Of a DNA stretch of 64,000 nucleotides, positions 18,704 to 27,931 are shown piece by piece (positions within the stretch are counted from its first letter, which is position 1; the number at the start of each line of letters is the position of its first letter). This DNA is from an uncultured beta proteobacterium (GTDB taxonomy: Bacteria > Pseudomonadota > Gammaproteobacteria > Burkholderiales > Burkholderiaceae), in NCBI GenBank assembly GCA_903826775.1, contig CAIKFU010000043.1, positions 1-64,000 on the forward strand, read 5' to 3'. A program made the translations under genes and the position numbers. The notes below the pieces were generated by a model, which made no database searches, was not told the origin of the DNA, and saw only the letters and a list, made by a program, of their open reading frames with translations.

Positions 18704-20491
18704 ATGACTTATCTTGCCCCCGTTAAAGAGATGTTGTTTGTGATGAATGAATTGGCTGGGTTGGCGGAGGTCGTTGCTTTTCCTCAATACTCCGAGGCGG
18801 GCGCTGACCTAGATTTGGCCCCTGCGATATTGGAAGAGGCGGCTAAATTTAATCAGGATGTGATCGCTCCTCTCAATTGGGAAGGCGATAAAAATCCGAG
18901 CACTTGGAAAGACGGAGTTGTTACAACCACACCCGGGTTTAAGGAAGCGTTGACACAATACGCTGCAGCCGGTTGGCAAGGCGTGATTCATCCGCCGCAG
19001 TATGGTGGACAAGGTTTGCCAAAGTTGATTGCCACCCCTTGTTTGGAGATGGTGAATTCGGCCAACCTCTCTTTTGCATTGTGCCCATTGCTCACTGATG
19101 GGGCAATCGAAGCGTTATTAACTGCTGCTAGCGATCCATTAAAAGAAGAGTTCTTGCCAAAAATGATTTCGGGCGAGTGGTCCGGATCAATGAATCTGAC
19201 CGAACCTCAAGCAGGCTCGGATTTGGCATTGGTTCGCAGTCGCGCTGAGCCGCAACCGGACGGTAGCTACAAAGTGTTTGGAACCAAAATCTTCATCACG
19301 TATGGAGAGCACGATATGACAGCCAATATCGTGCATCTGGTATTGGCTCGAACACCGAATGCGCCTGAAGGTGTTAAGGGAATTTCGTTGTTCGTTGTCC
19401 CAAAATTTATGGTAAATGCGGATGGTTCACTGGGTAACAGAAACGATGTTCAATGTGTATCGATTGAACACAAGCTGGGTATTAAAGCCAGCCCTACCGC
19501 CGTTTTGCAATTTGGCGATCATGGGGGTGCGATTGGCTATTTGGTGGGCGAAGAAAACCGTGGTCTTGAATACATGTTTGTAATGATGAACGCCGCTCGT
19601 TTTGCTGTTGGTATGCAGGGCATCAGTATTGCTGAGCGCGCTTATCAACAGGCGGTTTCTTATGCAAAGGACCGCATACAAAGTCGCGATTTAACGGGGT
19701 CACAGGGCCCCGTGGCGATTATTCATCAGCCCGATGTAAAACGCATGCTGATGACGATGCGTGCCTATACCGAGGCATCGCGTGCGTTGGCGTATTACGC
19801 CGCCGCCGCTTACGATGCTGTGCATGCTTCTCCCGATGAAGTGCATCGTGCAGAAAACCAATCGATCTATGAATTTCTGGTCCCCGTTGTAAAGGGATTT
19901 TCAACAGAGATGTCGATTGAGGTTGCAAGCCTAGGTGTTCAGGTTCATGGTGGTATGGGTTTCATTGAAGAAACTGGAGCCGCACAATATTATCGCGATG
20001 CGCGAATTCTAACGATTTACGAAGGCACTACTGCAATCCAAGCCAATGACTTGATTGGTAGAAAAACGGTTCGCGATGGTGGTGCGATTGCAAAGGTATT
20101 GATTGAGCGTATTCTTCAAACTGAAAAGGATTTGGCTGCTAGCAATACGGCCAACGCTCAGGCTGTATTAAGGCAATTGACGGATGCCAGAAAAGCGCTT
20201 GAAGATTCAGTGGCATTTATTCTTGCCAACATTAAAACGAATATCAAGGATGTCTTCGCAGGCAGCGTGGCTTACTTGCGTTTGTGCGGTCTGGTCTTTG
20301 GGGGCTGGCAGATGGCTCGAGCATTATTGGTTGCGGAGCGCTTAAGTCAACAAGACCCATCTTTTTATGAAGCGAAAATTACTACGGCACGATTTTTTGC
20401 CGAGAATTTATTGCCTCAGGCGCAGGCATTGGCAACTTCGTTGATCGAAGGAGGACATTCATGCAATGCATTAACAGCAGAGCAGTTTTAG
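18704..20491 (+). CDS. Acyl-CoA dehydrogenase, large (DmdC-like) type
   Basis: FAD enzyme introducing a 2,3-double bond in an acyl-CoA; ETF is the electron acceptor. At 595 aa it belongs to the long class with an extra C-terminal domain that includes 3-methylmercaptopropionyl-CoA dehydrogenase (DmdC). Motifs: SGSMNLTEPQAGSDL (FAD/substrate loop, about residues 160-175), RFAVGMQGISIAERAYQQA, and the catalytic region QVHGGMGFIEETGAAQYYRDARI followed by YEGTTAIQANDLIGRK. AGG seven bases before ATG 18704 supports the start. It follows etfBA beyond a terminator; substrate not known. Confidence 0.9.
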   Translation: MTYLAPVKEMLFVMNELAGLAEVVAFPQYSEAGADLDLAPAILEEAAKFNQDVIAPLNWEGDKNPSTWKDGVVTTTPGFKEALTQYAAAGWQGVIHPPQYGGQGLPKLIATPCLEMVNSANLSFALCPLLTDGAIEALLTAASDPLKEEFLPKMISGEWSGSMNLTEPQAGSDLALVRSRAEPQPDGSYKVFGTKIFITYGEHDMTANIVHLVLARTPNAPEGVKGISLFVVPKFMVNADGSLGNRNDVQCVSIEHKLGIKASPTAVLQFGDHGGAIGYLVGEENRGLEYMFVMMNAARFAVGMQGISIAERAYQQAVSYAKDRIQSRDLTGSQGPVAIIHQPDVKRMLMTMRAYTEASRALAYYAAAAYDAVHASPDEVHRAENQSIYEFLVPVVKGFSTEMSIEVASLGVQVHGGMGFIEETGAAQYYRDARILTIYEGTTAIQANDLIGRKTVRDGGAIAKVLIERILQTEKDLAASNTANAQAVLRQLTDARKALEDSVAFILANIKTNIKDVFAGSVAYLRLCGLVFGGWQMARALLVAERLSQQDPSFYEAKITTARFFAENLLPQAQALATSLIEGGHSCNALTAEQF

Positions 20492-20516
20492 TCTATTAGG
20501 GCGGTTGGGATTTCGC

Positions 20517-20963
20517 TTACTGGGATAATTTTTTTGCTTCTTGCAATTGGGAAATAAAAAATTGCTCGAATGAGATGGCTAGAAATGTCATCATCACTCC
20601 TGCTCCTAGGACGAGTGAGAAGATGACGGTCAAGATGGTTAACCATCCAGACTTGGTTGCTTTACTAGCTTTGATGCCGGGGTTGAATTGCGCATCCCAT
20701 CGTTGATCCATACGCAAACCAAAGGCAATTGCCGTAAGCCAACTTGCTTCGATTGATGCAAATCCAATAGTGATTAATACCCAGCCTGCCGTCGATGAAA
20801 AATGGGATTGAGCCAAAAGGAACCATCCTGCAATGCCAGCGAGAATCGCAAAGAATTGAGTCCAAGCCCAAAAAGATTTAACCCCTTGCAGATAAAAACA
20901 ATTTAAGCCGGTTCCTGGAAAAAATAAACTAAGGGCGCAAAAAATCAACTTCGAACGTTTCAT
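20517..20963 (-). CDS. Small membrane protein, unknown
   Basis: 148 aa with about four predicted membrane segments (roughly residues 5-25, 30-50, 57-80 and 105-130). The first hairpin (SLFFPGTGLNCFYLQG followed by WAWTQFF) recalls TM2-type two-helix domains, but I do not recognise the family. It lies 17 nt after the META-domain lipoprotein gene on the same strand, so the two are probably co-transcribed. Not conserved context that I know of. Confidence 0.7.
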   Translation of the reverse strand: MKRSKLIFCALSLFFPGTGLNCFYLQGVKSFWAWTQFFAILAGIAGWFLLAQSHFSSTAGWVLITIGFASIEASWLTAIAFGLRMDQRWDAQFNPGIKASKATKSGWLTILTVIFSLVLGAGVMMTFLAISFEQFFISQLQEAKKLSQ

Positions 20964-20980
20964 GAATACTTTCTAATGGT

Positions 20981-21481
20981 TTATTTTTTGGCTGTATTTT
21001 TTTGAGCAAAGCTTAACACTTCCCTATCGCGTCCAATGATAAGTAGGCGATCGCCATCACGAACGATGGTGCGGTAATCATTCAACTCATAGAGAAAGTC
21101 GTTTTCCAATTCCATGCGTTGCGGTGAGCAGGCCATTTTGGTACTTGCGAATTGATCCAGCGTAATTCCGCGTTCATCCTCGTTAATGCGAGCTGTAAAG
21201 CGATTGCAGGCAGAAAACCCGCTGATGCGTTGTCCATTTACGTCAAAGGCAATTTGGATGGGTTCACCTGCATCGCCTTGAGGGATTGGGCGAGCCCTTA
21301 CCTCGCCATTCATATTGGGTGTCAGGTTCCAGCGGATCAATTCCCATTTGGTATCCCGCAGTTCGCTAGACGGGGGGCTGATTTTGGCTCCACAAGGTGG
21401 AATGACGTTGGCGCAACCGCTAAAGAAACCCAATGTCAGGATGGAAAAGGCAACGGTTAGTCTTTTAAATGGGTATTTCAT
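20981..21481 (-). CDS. META-domain (HslJ-like) lipoprotein
   Basis: 166 aa after trimming nine codons to ATG 21481. A signal peptide ends at a lipobox FSGC (about residues 20-23), so it is likely membrane-anchored. The META domain is visible: TKWELIRWN, a beta-strand with RISGFSACNRFTARI, and TKMACSPQRMELENDFLYEL, matching HslJ proteins linked to novobiocin and heat responses in E. coli. The function in this organism is not known. It precedes the 148-aa membrane protein gene. Confidence 0.82.
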   Translation of the reverse strand: MKYPFKRLTVAFSILTLGFFSGCANVIPPCGAKISPPSSELRDTKWELIRWNLTPNMNGEVRARPIPQGDAGEPIQIAFDVNGQRISGFSACNRFTARINEDERGITLDQFASTKMACSPQRMELENDFLYELNDYRTIVRDGDRLLIIGRDREVLSFAQKNTAKK

Positions 21482-21748
21482 GGCAATTGAAGAATGAATT
21501 TTGAGCATAATATTATTGTAACTTATTGTTTTTAAATGTTTTTTTAAATAATAGCAAAGTGCAGCCTATAAATGCAGAAGCTAAAAAGGATGGATCAAAT
21601 AAAGCTTTTCGTCTAGAATATGAGGTTTTCCGCTTTACCGTGCATCTATTTGGTTGCATTTGCATGGTTTGCTGGAGCCCAAAGTTTTTCTAGGAATTTC
21701 ATTGGGTTGTAATCAACCTGTTTTTATTTTAGATTTTAAGGAATAAGT

Positions 21749-21994
21749 ATGGTCGTCATTCGACTGGCACGTGGCGGTTCAAAGAAACGCCCCTTTTACA
21801 GTATTGTTGCTACTGATAAGCGCAATCGTCGTGACTCGAATTTTATCGAGCGCATCGGTTATTTCAATCCTAAGGCAGCTGAAACTGAGCAAGCCATGCG
21901 CGTAGCGCAAGACCGCTTGACCTATTGGACAGGCGTAGGCGCGCAGGTTTCGCCAACGGTTAAGCGTTTAATCAAAGACCATCCTGCAGTTTAA
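21749..21994 (+). CDS. rpsP: 30S ribosomal protein S16
   Basis: 81 aa, starting [20 protein letters not shown], the S16 signature, with [10 protein letters not shown] following. AAGGAA nine bases upstream is the Shine-Dalgarno. It heads the rpsP-rimM-trmD-rplS ribosome and tRNA-modification operon common to bacteria. A TAGAAT box at 21614-21619 (in GTCTAGAATATG) could be the -10 of its promoter, but no strong -35 is visible; the divergent region 21482-21748 is otherwise AT-rich with no gene. Confidence 0.97.
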   Translation: MVVIRLARGGSKKRPFYSIVATDKRNRRDSNFIERIGYFNPKAAETEQAMRVAQDRLTYWTGVGAQVSPTVKRLIKDHPAV

Positions 21995-22004
21995 AGATTG
22001 GATA

Positions 22005-22038
22005 GCCAAAAGCCCTTTTAACCATTGGCGCTTTTGGC
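22005..22038 (+). other. Hairpin between rpsP and rimM
   Basis: GCCAAAAGC and GCTTTTGGC form a perfect 9-bp stem with a 16-nt loop. No T-run follows, so it is more likely an mRNA-processing or attenuating element that sets a lower level of rimM-trmD than rpsP. Confidence 0.5.
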
Positions 22039-22084
22039 GAAAACGATTATCTGTAGTTTATGTTGGGTATAGGATGGCTTTCCG

Positions 22085-22648
22085 ATGAGCGAACCCTCCC
22101 AAGAAACGTTAGTAGAACTAGGCGTCATTCAAGATGCTCAAGGCCTTAAGGGCCATATTAAAGTTCGCCCCCATTCGTCAGACCCGGTAGCGCTTCAAAC
22201 TTGTAAAGAGATTTTGCTTTCCTTGTTGCCGCGTAGGAATGTTGGCGCAACTCCAGCTCAACAAGCGGCTTCATTAACTGCCTACAAGGTTAAAGAGGCA
22301 AAATTGCATAGTGGATTTGTCGTTCTCGCTTTGGAGGGGGTGGCTGATCGCGATCAAGCCTTGGCGCTAAAAGGTGGGCGCGTATTAGTCCCTAGGAACG
22401 CATTTCCAGATGCCGGTGAAGACAGTTATTACTGGATTGACCTCATCGGTTGTAAAGTGAAAAATCTTCAAGATGAGGATTTGGGCTCGGTGCTGGAGAT
22501 GACTGAAAATGGCGCGCATTCGGTAATGGCAGTTGGCTGCGGCATCGAAGCCGTTTCCAAACAATTGATTCCGTTTGTCCCTGAGGTTGTTCAGAAAGTA
22601 GACCTTTCTTTGCGGCTGATTACGGTTGATTGGCAGGCCGATTGGTAA
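22085..22648 (+). CDS. rimM: 16S rRNA processing protein RimM
   Basis: Assists maturation of the 30S head domain and binds S19. The 187-aa protein has the N-terminal RimM barrel (VELGVIQDAQGLKGHIKVRPHSS) and the C-terminal PRC-like barrel (YYWIDLIGCKV, LGSVLEMTENGAHSVM, LIPFVPEVV). It ends 3 nt before trmD. Confidence 0.95.
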   Translation: MSEPSQETLVELGVIQDAQGLKGHIKVRPHSSDPVALQTCKEILLSLLPRRNVGATPAQQAASLTAYKVKEAKLHSGFVVLALEGVADRDQALALKGGRVLVPRNAFPDAGEDSYYWIDLIGCKVKNLQDEDLGSVLEMTENGAHSVMAVGCGIEAVSKQLIPFVPEVVQKVDLSLRLITVDWQADW

Positions 22649-22651
22649 TCT

Positions 22652-23398
22652 ATGCGTTTTGACGTGATCACCTTATTTCCCGAAATGTTCTCCGCATTGA
22701 CCAGCTGGGGTATAACTGGCAGAGCATGTGAGCACAAACTAACAAATGTGACCTTGTGGAATCCAAGGGACGTTTGCTTGGATTCTCGACGAACGGTAGA
22801 TGACCGTGCTTATGGTGGGGGGCCAGGGATGGTGATGATGGTTAAGCCTTTGGAAGATGCGTTATCCGCCGTTCGCTTAAATCATGAAGCAAATGGCCTG
22901 CAATCGGGCCCAGTATGCTTAATGGCTCCACAAGGAGAAAGATTTTCGCAGAAGATAGCTACAGATATCCTGAATTATAAGAATTTAACGATAATTTGCG
23001 GCAGATACGAGGCAGTTGACCAGCGTTTCATTGATCGCAATGTCGATTTGCAGTTATCAATCGGTGATTTTGTTGTTTCTGGGGGTGAAATCCCAGCAAT
23101 GGCAATGATGGATGCTGTAATCCGCTTAATTCCCGGGGCGTTGGGGGATGAAAATTCTGCCGTGCAAGACAGTTTTGTGAATGGGCTTTTAGACTATCCG
23201 CATTACACCAGACCAGAAATTTATGAAAATTTATCTGTTCCGGACGTGCTTTTAGGCGGACATCACGTTAAAATAGCAGATTGGCGTCGGCAAAAGTCTT
23301 TGGAGCTGACGTTCAGGCTAAGGCCGGATTTAATAAATTCGGCTCGAGCCAATGGGTTGCTATCCCCAGAAGATGAACGTTTCCTTCGTTCGCTGTAG
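22652..23398 (+). CDS. trmD: tRNA (guanine-N1)-methyltransferase
   Basis: SPOUT methyltransferase making m1G37 in tRNAs with G36, which prevents frameshifting. 248 aa; motifs FDVITLFPEMF at the N-terminus, DDRAYGGGPGMVMM, the SAM knot CGRYEAVDQRF and SIGDFVVSGGE, and DYPHYTRP. It starts 3 nt after rimM. The 129 nt to rplS are longer than other gaps of this operon and hold no clear terminator. Confidence 0.96.
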   Translation: MRFDVITLFPEMFSALTSWGITGRACEHKLTNVTLWNPRDVCLDSRRTVDDRAYGGGPGMVMMVKPLEDALSAVRLNHEANGLQSGPVCLMAPQGERFSQKIATDILNYKNLTIICGRYEAVDQRFIDRNVDLQLSIGDFVVSGGEIPAMAMMDAVIRLIPGALGDENSAVQDSFVNGLLDYPHYTRPEIYENLSVPDVLLGGHHVKIADWRRQKSLELTFRLRPDLINSARANGLLSPEDERFLRSL

Positions 23399-23527
23399 AT
23401 GAATTTCTCGGCATCGAAATGCGCTTTTGATTTTTGGTTTGGCATATTTGTATTAACTGCATCCTCTGTCCGGCCCGATGGTGAAAACCAAGGGATTAAA
23501 CGCTGACAAGATGTTTAAGGATTGATA

Positions 23528-23920
23528 ATGAATTTGATTGAAAAAATTGAGCAAGAAGAAATTGCTCGCTTGACTGCTAACAAAACGATTCCCACCTTCG
23601 CTCCTGGCGATACAGTGGTTGTTAGTGTGAATGTGGTTGAGGGTACTCGTAAGCGTACTCAGGCGTTTGAAGGTGTTGTGATTGCTAAACGCAATCGCGG
23701 ACTAAATTCCAGCTTTATCGTTCGTAAGATTTCTTCCGGCGAAGGTGTTGAGCGAACATTCCAGACTTATTCTCCCGTCATCGCTGCAATCGAAGTGAAG
23801 CGTCGCGGTGATGTTCGTCGCGCTAAGCTCTATTACCTGCGTGACCGTTCAGGTAAATCTGCACGTATTAAAGAAAAACTTCAGGCTCGCGCTAAACCAG
23901 CGGCTGTTGCTGCCGAATAA
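23528..23920 (+). CDS. rplS: 50S ribosomal protein L19
   Basis: 130 aa from ATG 23528 (two codons after an in-frame TTG). Family signatures are [18 protein letters not shown], the L19 motif [17 protein letters not shown] and KVRR-like [32 protein letters not shown] precedes the start. A strong terminator follows, closing the operon. Confidence 0.97.
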   Translation: MNLIEKIEQEEIARLTANKTIPTFAPGDTVVVSVNVVEGTRKRTQAFEGVVIAKRNRGLNSSFIVRKISSGEGVERTFQTYSPVIAAIEVKRRGDVRRAKLYYLRDRSGKSARIKEKLQARAKPAAVAAE

Positions 23921-23936
23921 TTGCATCTTGATGCAA
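23921..23936 (+). other. Small hairpin ahead of the rplS terminator
   Basis: TTGCAT and ATGCAA pair around CTTG immediately after the rplS stop. It may act as a 3'-end stabilising fold next to the main terminator. Confidence 0.35.
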
Positions 23937-23939
23937 TAG

Positions 23940-23970
23940 AAAAGGCGGCTTAGCCGCCTTTTTTGTTTTT
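23940..23970 (+). terminator. Intrinsic terminator after rplS
   Basis: AAAGGCGGC and GCCGCCTTT form a perfect 9-bp stem around TTA, followed by TTTTGTTTTT. It is the clearest terminator in the window and ends the rpsP-rplS operon. Confidence 0.92.
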
Positions 23971-23977
23971 GATCGCC

Positions 23978-23983
23978 TAAAAT
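23978..23983 (+). promoter_or_regulatory. Candidate -10 box giving a leaderless NUDIX mRNA
   Basis: TAAAAT lies 5 nt before the ATG at 23989 and just after the rplS terminator, where a new promoter is needed. No Shine-Dalgarno is present. The -35 region would fall in the terminator T-run. Confidence 0.4.
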
Positions 23984-23988
23984 CAATT

Positions 23989-24729
23989 ATGTCCTTAAAG
24001 ACCTCAACACCCGAAGATAACCCGATCAATATTGCCGTGCCGGCTGATTTTGATCCGCAGGCGGTTCCTGTTCAGGAATATTGCGTTGGGCAGCCAGAGG
24101 TCCATCAGTCGAAGTTGAGTGGCGAGGCTGTGCGTTCTAGATTTTTATTGCCCCCAATCTGGGAGCCGGAGATTACAGACGAAAATCGCCATGTCATCGC
24201 TTCAGACATTATTGCCAAGAGGCAGTCCGAGGGCAAGGTGGTGAGGGCGGCGGTGTTGATTCCATTGGTGCAAAAACAAGATGGCCTTTCGGTTTTGCTA
24301 ACACAAAGAACCAACCATTTACGGGATCACGCAGGGCAAATTAGTTTTCCTGGTGGCCGTATGGATCCTGGGGATGTTGGGCCAGAAGATACCGCCTTAC
24401 GCGAGAGTTATGAGGAGATTGGTCTAAAGTCGGATCGGGTTGAATTGATTGGGAGCTTGCCGGAGTATTTAACGGTGTCAGGGTATCGCGTGAACCCCAT
24501 AGTGGGTTTAGTGAAACCTCAGGCAGAATATGTCTTGGATGAATTTGAGGTGGCCGACGTATTTGAGGTGCCTTTGGGATTTTTAATGAATCCGGCCAAT
24601 CATGAGATTCGGGTTTATGAGAGCGGGCAGGGCGCCCGTCGCTTTTATGCCATGCCTTACGAAGGTCGATTTATTTGGGGTGCAACCGCAGGAATGTTAC
24701 GTAACCTTTATCATTTGTTAAAAGCATGA
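23989..24729 (+). CDS. NUDIX hydrolase, CoA pyrophosphatase type
   Basis: 246 aa. The NUDIX box is complete: GGRMDPGDVGPEDTALRESYEEIGL, preceded by LTQRTNHLRDHAGQISFPGG, the NuCoA signature of enzymes that split CoA into 4'-phosphopantetheine and 3',5'-ADP (NudL/YeaB group). The N-terminal 80 residues are not part of the catalytic fold and vary in the family. The stop overlaps the next gene's ATG (ATGA). Confidence 0.88.
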   Translation: MSLKTSTPEDNPINIAVPADFDPQAVPVQEYCVGQPEVHQSKLSGEAVRSRFLLPPIWEPEITDENRHVIASDIIAKRQSEGKVVRAAVLIPLVQKQDGLSVLLTQRTNHLRDHAGQISFPGGRMDPGDVGPEDTALRESYEEIGLKSDRVELIGSLPEYLTVSGYRVNPIVGLVKPQAEYVLDEFEVADVFEVPLGFLMNPANHEIRVYESGQGARRFYAMPYEGRFIWGATAGMLRNLYHLLKA

Positions 24730-25685
24730 CTTTCTTCTCTATTCTCTTCGCGCTCATTGCTGAGCAATTTCGACCAGTCACCTCTAGTCATTGGATTCGG
24801 AGGGCTAGTGCCGCTTGGTTGGATTGGGTTGCGGGTGAGTTTGGAGGCAAAACGGAGCAGGGCGCTAGCCCAGTAGGCGCGCGCTTGGCATGCCTGATCG
24901 CATTTATTTTGCCGACATTCTTTGTTTTTGCTCTGCACGTCTTGTTCATGTTGACCTATCCCATACTGGCTTTCTTTTGGAATGTTGTGATTGCCTATTT
25001 GTTTTTTGGCTTTCGTCAATTCAGTCATTCCTTTACGGCGGTTCATGAAGCAATTCAAAACCACGATCTTCCTGCGGCTCGCAGCGCACTGGGTGAGTGG
25101 TATGGACCAGAATTGGATGTTTCGGAATTAACGGAATTGGAAGTGATTTCCTTAGCTTTGGAGCGAGCCATCTTGGGTTCTCACCGTCATGTCTTCGGTG
25201 TTTTATTTTGGTTTTTGATGCCAATGGGGCCTGCAGGCGTTGTTCTATATCGTTTGGCTGATATGGCTGCTGAGCGTTGGTCTAAAAAAGGCGACTTTAA
25301 TTTGAGCGAGTCTGCCCGCCATTTCTTTTACGTTCTCGATTGGGTGCCTGCACGCATTACCGCCATTGGCTTTGCCATTGTGGGAAATTTTGAGGGTGCT
25401 GTTTACGCCTGGAGGAATTTGACGCAAAAGTGGCCAGATCAATTGCTGGCAGTGGTGTTGGCGTCGGGTAGCGGTGCATTGGGCGTCCGCTTGGGCGAAC
25501 CTTTGAGTGAGCCCGATAGCGATGAGGCACTTAGAATGGCAGAGGCTGGCGAACCGATTATTTACGAAGTTGGCATGGAGCCCACTGAACGCACAATGCG
25601 TTCAGCCGTTGGTTTGGTCTGGCGTGCAATTATCGTTTGGATGGCTTTGTTGGCGATGTTGACCATCGCTCTTTGGCTTGGCTGA
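24726..25685 (+). CDS. CobD/CbiB- and AmpE-like membrane protein
   Basis: 319 aa with several membrane helices (about residues 1-15, 55-90, 140-165 and 295-317). The start MTFFSILFALIAEQFRPV and the LERAILGSHRHVFGVLFWFLMPMGPAGVVLYRL segment are typical of the CobD/CbiB-AmpE family found next to nudix-rsgA in betaproteobacteria. With no cobalamin genes here, a cobinamide role is unlikely; an AmpE-like signalling role is only analogy. Its last 56 bp overlap the 3' end of rsgA on the other strand. Confidence 0.8.
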   Translation: MTFFSILFALIAEQFRPVTSSHWIRRASAAWLDWVAGEFGGKTEQGASPVGARLACLIAFILPTFFVFALHVLFMLTYPILAFFWNVVIAYLFFGFRQFSHSFTAVHEAIQNHDLPAARSALGEWYGPELDVSELTELEVISLALERAILGSHRHVFGVLFWFLMPMGPAGVVLYRLADMAAERWSKKGDFNLSESARHFFYVLDWVPARITAIGFAIVGNFEGAVYAWRNLTQKWPDQLLAVVLASGSGALGVRLGEPLSEPDSDEALRMAEAGEPIIYEVGMEPTERTMRSAVGLVWRAIIVWMALLAMLTIALWLG

Positions 25686-26640
25686 TTCCTTGGATTTGAA
25701 TATCCGCGGTTTTCGAGTCTGAACGCAACTGCCTAAATAGGGCCAAACGTTCGGGGGCTATTTCATTGTTTTCCACCGCATCGCGAATGACGCATCCTGG
25801 TTCCGATTGGTGTGCGCAGTTATGAAAACGGCATTGGCCCAGTAGGCTTTTGAATTCTCTAAAGGCATGCTGTAGCTGACTAACAGACAGATGAGCAAGC
25901 CCAAACTCTTGAAAACCGGGGGAATCGATTAAGCCGCCGAGCTTGCCGTTTTTATCCCGGCCCCATTCCGGTAAATCAAAATAACGGCATGCGGTGGTGG
26001 TATGTTTTCCTGTGTCTAGGCGAACGGAGTATTCCTGAGTCAATGCCGCAGCATTTGGAACCCAGGCATTGAGAAGACTGGATTTCCCCATTCCGGACTG
26101 ACCAACGAAAACGGAGACTTTTCCCTGTAATGCCGGCCTTAACAGTTCAATGGAGGCGGGATCAAATTTTGCAGAAACTTCGCTTACCGGGTAGCCCATG
26201 CGCTTATAGGGTTCGATGATTTTTCGAGCGATTGGGAGCGCATCTTTTAAGTCGCATTTATTGAGCAAAATGTGCAGATCAATTTGATTGGCCTCTGCTG
26301 CAACGACGGCCCTTCCTAATAGATCGGGGGAGAAGGCTGGCTGCGTTGCCAGCACAACGAGGATTTGATCGACATTGGCCGCAATGAGTTTGCTTTTAAA
26401 TGCGTCAGAGCGATACAGTAAATTTCGACGAGTTTCAATTTCAATGATGCGGGCTTGATCTGCGGAAGTGCTCTCCAGAATCATTCGATCACCAACAGCG
26501 CCGATATGTTGTTTTGCCGGTGTACTAACTTGAATGAGTTGCCCTACATGGGATTCGATACCATGCTCATCTTGGACTAGGCGTTGCGCTAGGTAATGTC
26601 TTCCATAAGAGGCGGTGAGTAGAGCGTTGTATCGATCCAT
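25630..26640 (-). CDS. rsgA: Ribosome small subunit-dependent GTPase A
   Basis: Circularly permuted GTPase that releases RbfA late in 30S maturation. 336 aa: OB-fold N-terminus (about 1-75), then G4 (NKCD) before G1 (GQSGMGKSSL) and G3 (DSPG), and a C-terminal zinc motif with CRFHNCAH and PGC. It starts 4 nt after the M48 protease stop, so the two form an operon. Its 3' end overlaps the convergent upstream-strand gene by 56 bp. Confidence 0.95.
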   Translation of the reverse strand: MDRYNALLTASYGRHYLAQRLVQDEHGIESHVGQLIQVSTPAKQHIGAVGDRMILESTSADQARIIEIETRRNLLYRSDAFKSKLIAANVDQILVVLATQPAFSPDLLGRAVVAAEANQIDLHILLNKCDLKDALPIARKIIEPYKRMGYPVSEVSAKFDPASIELLRPALQGKVSVFVGQSGMGKSSLLNAWVPNAAALTQEYSVRLDTGKHTTTACRYFDLPEWGRDKNGKLGGLIDSPGFQEFGLAHLSVSQLQHAFREFKSLLGQCRFHNCAHQSEPGCVIRDAVENNEIAPERLALFRQLRSDSKTADIQIQGISQAKERWSTSPTKPSKR

Positions 26641-26644
26641 TACG

Positions 26645-27931
26645 TTAATTGGTGGCCGGGGATTGGGCTAGCGGAGTTGAATGATCCAATTGATGCAGGT
26701 TTGCGATGCGCAGTGGGGCAGGCGGATGCGAACTGTAGAAAGCGGTATAAAGCGGATCGGGTGTTAGTGTTGATGCATTGTCCTGATACAACTTCACCAA
26801 AGCCGAAACCAAGTCGTTTGCGGACGATTTTTCTGCAGCAAATCCATCGGCCTCGTATTCATGCTTGCGTGACGCGAGACTGCCGAGTGGAGTAAAGAAA
26901 AATCCAAAAACCGGCGCGACCAGCATAAACAAGGCAAGTGCCAGCCCACCATTATTTCCATTGGGGTTTGGTATAACCCCTAGGTCGGCATAAAACCAGG
27001 TTTGGTTGCTAATCCAACCCAATATTGCCAGCATGACAAAACTCAACGCAAAGGAAACGATCAAGCGTTTTCGAATATGGTGGCACTTGTAATGGCCAAG
27101 CTCATGCGCCAGTACTGCCTCCACTTCTCCAGGGGTTAATTTTTCAATCAGCGTATCAAAAAATACGATGCGCTTGGCTTTGCCAATTCCGGTGAAGTAG
27201 GCGTTACCATGGGCGCTACGCTTGCTTCCATCCATGACGAATAAACCTTGGCTTGCAAAATCGCAACGCCTTAGCAATGCCTCAATCTGGGTTTTGAGCG
27301 GCCCATCTTCCAGCGCTTTGAATTTATTAAACAGCGGAGCGATGAAAGTGGGGAAGAGCCATAGCAGCAAGGCATTGAATACCGTCCATACAGCCCATGT
27401 CCATAACCACCAGAGATCGCCGGCCTTCGCCATGAGGCTTAATACAAGCCACAGGAGGGGTAAACCGATGGCCGCTCCAAGTGCCAAGCCTTTTAGCATG
27501 TCCAGCCAAAACAGTTTTGGCGTCATGCGGTTAAAGCCAAACCCATCTTCAAGGTGAAATTGTTTGTACCAGGAGAACGGTAAATCGACGAGACTGGATA
27601 TCACAAAGATGGAGCAAAGCAATGCCATTTGCTCACCAATACCGGATCCTAAGGATTTCTGTAGAAATTGATTTAATAAATCGAGACCGCCCAATAAAGT
27701 AAACGCAATGAGCATAAAGGCGCTTAAACCATTTTCCAAAATACCCAAGCGCAGTTTGGCAATAGTGTAGTCGGCGGCTTTTTGGTGGTCGGCTAACGTG
27801 ATTTTTTCAGCAAACTCTTGCGGCACTGCGTCGCGATGTTTCGCTACGTGGCGGATTTGCCGTTGCGCCAGCCAATGGCGTAGGCCGAAACTCAAAAGGA
27901 ATGCTGCGAGAAAAATAATAGTGAATGTCAT
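26645..27931 (-). CDS. M48 family zinc metalloprotease (Ste24/CAAX-protease-like)
   Basis: 428-aa integral membrane protease. The zinc site is HELGH in [14 protein letters not shown] with the third ligand in [10 protein letters not shown]; about seven hydrophobic segments surround it, as in Ste24. Bacterial members act in membrane-protein quality control; the substrate here is not known. ATG 27931 is used rather than a start nine codons upstream that would run into orn, and it leaves a 15-bp divergent gap. It is co-transcribed with rsgA. Confidence 0.9.
   Translation of the reverse strand: MTFTIIFLAAFLLSFGLRHWLAQRQIRHVAKHRDAVPQEFAEKITLADHQKAADYTIAKLRLGILENGLSAFMLIAFTLLGGLDLLNQFLQKSLGSGIGEQMALLCSIFVISSLVDLPFSWYKQFHLEDGFGFNRMTPKLFWLDMLKGLALGAAIGLPLLWLVLSLMAKAGDLWWLWTWAVWTVFNALLLWLFPTFIAPLFNKFKALEDGPLKTQIEALLRRCDFASQGLFVMDGSKRSAHGNAYFTGIGKAKRIVFFDTLIEKLTPGEVEAVLAHELGHYKCHHIRKRLIVSFALSFVMLAILGWISNQTWFYADLGVIPNPNGNNGGLALALFMLVAPVFGFFFTPLGSLASRKHEYEADGFAAEKSSANDLVSALVKLYQDNASTLTPDPLYTAFYSSHPPAPLRIANLHQLDHSTPLAQSPATN

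Noticed and set aside
24726..25685. Cobalamin biosynthesis gene cobD
   Set aside because: Only one family-level resemblance, no other cobalamin genes or B12 riboswitch in the window.
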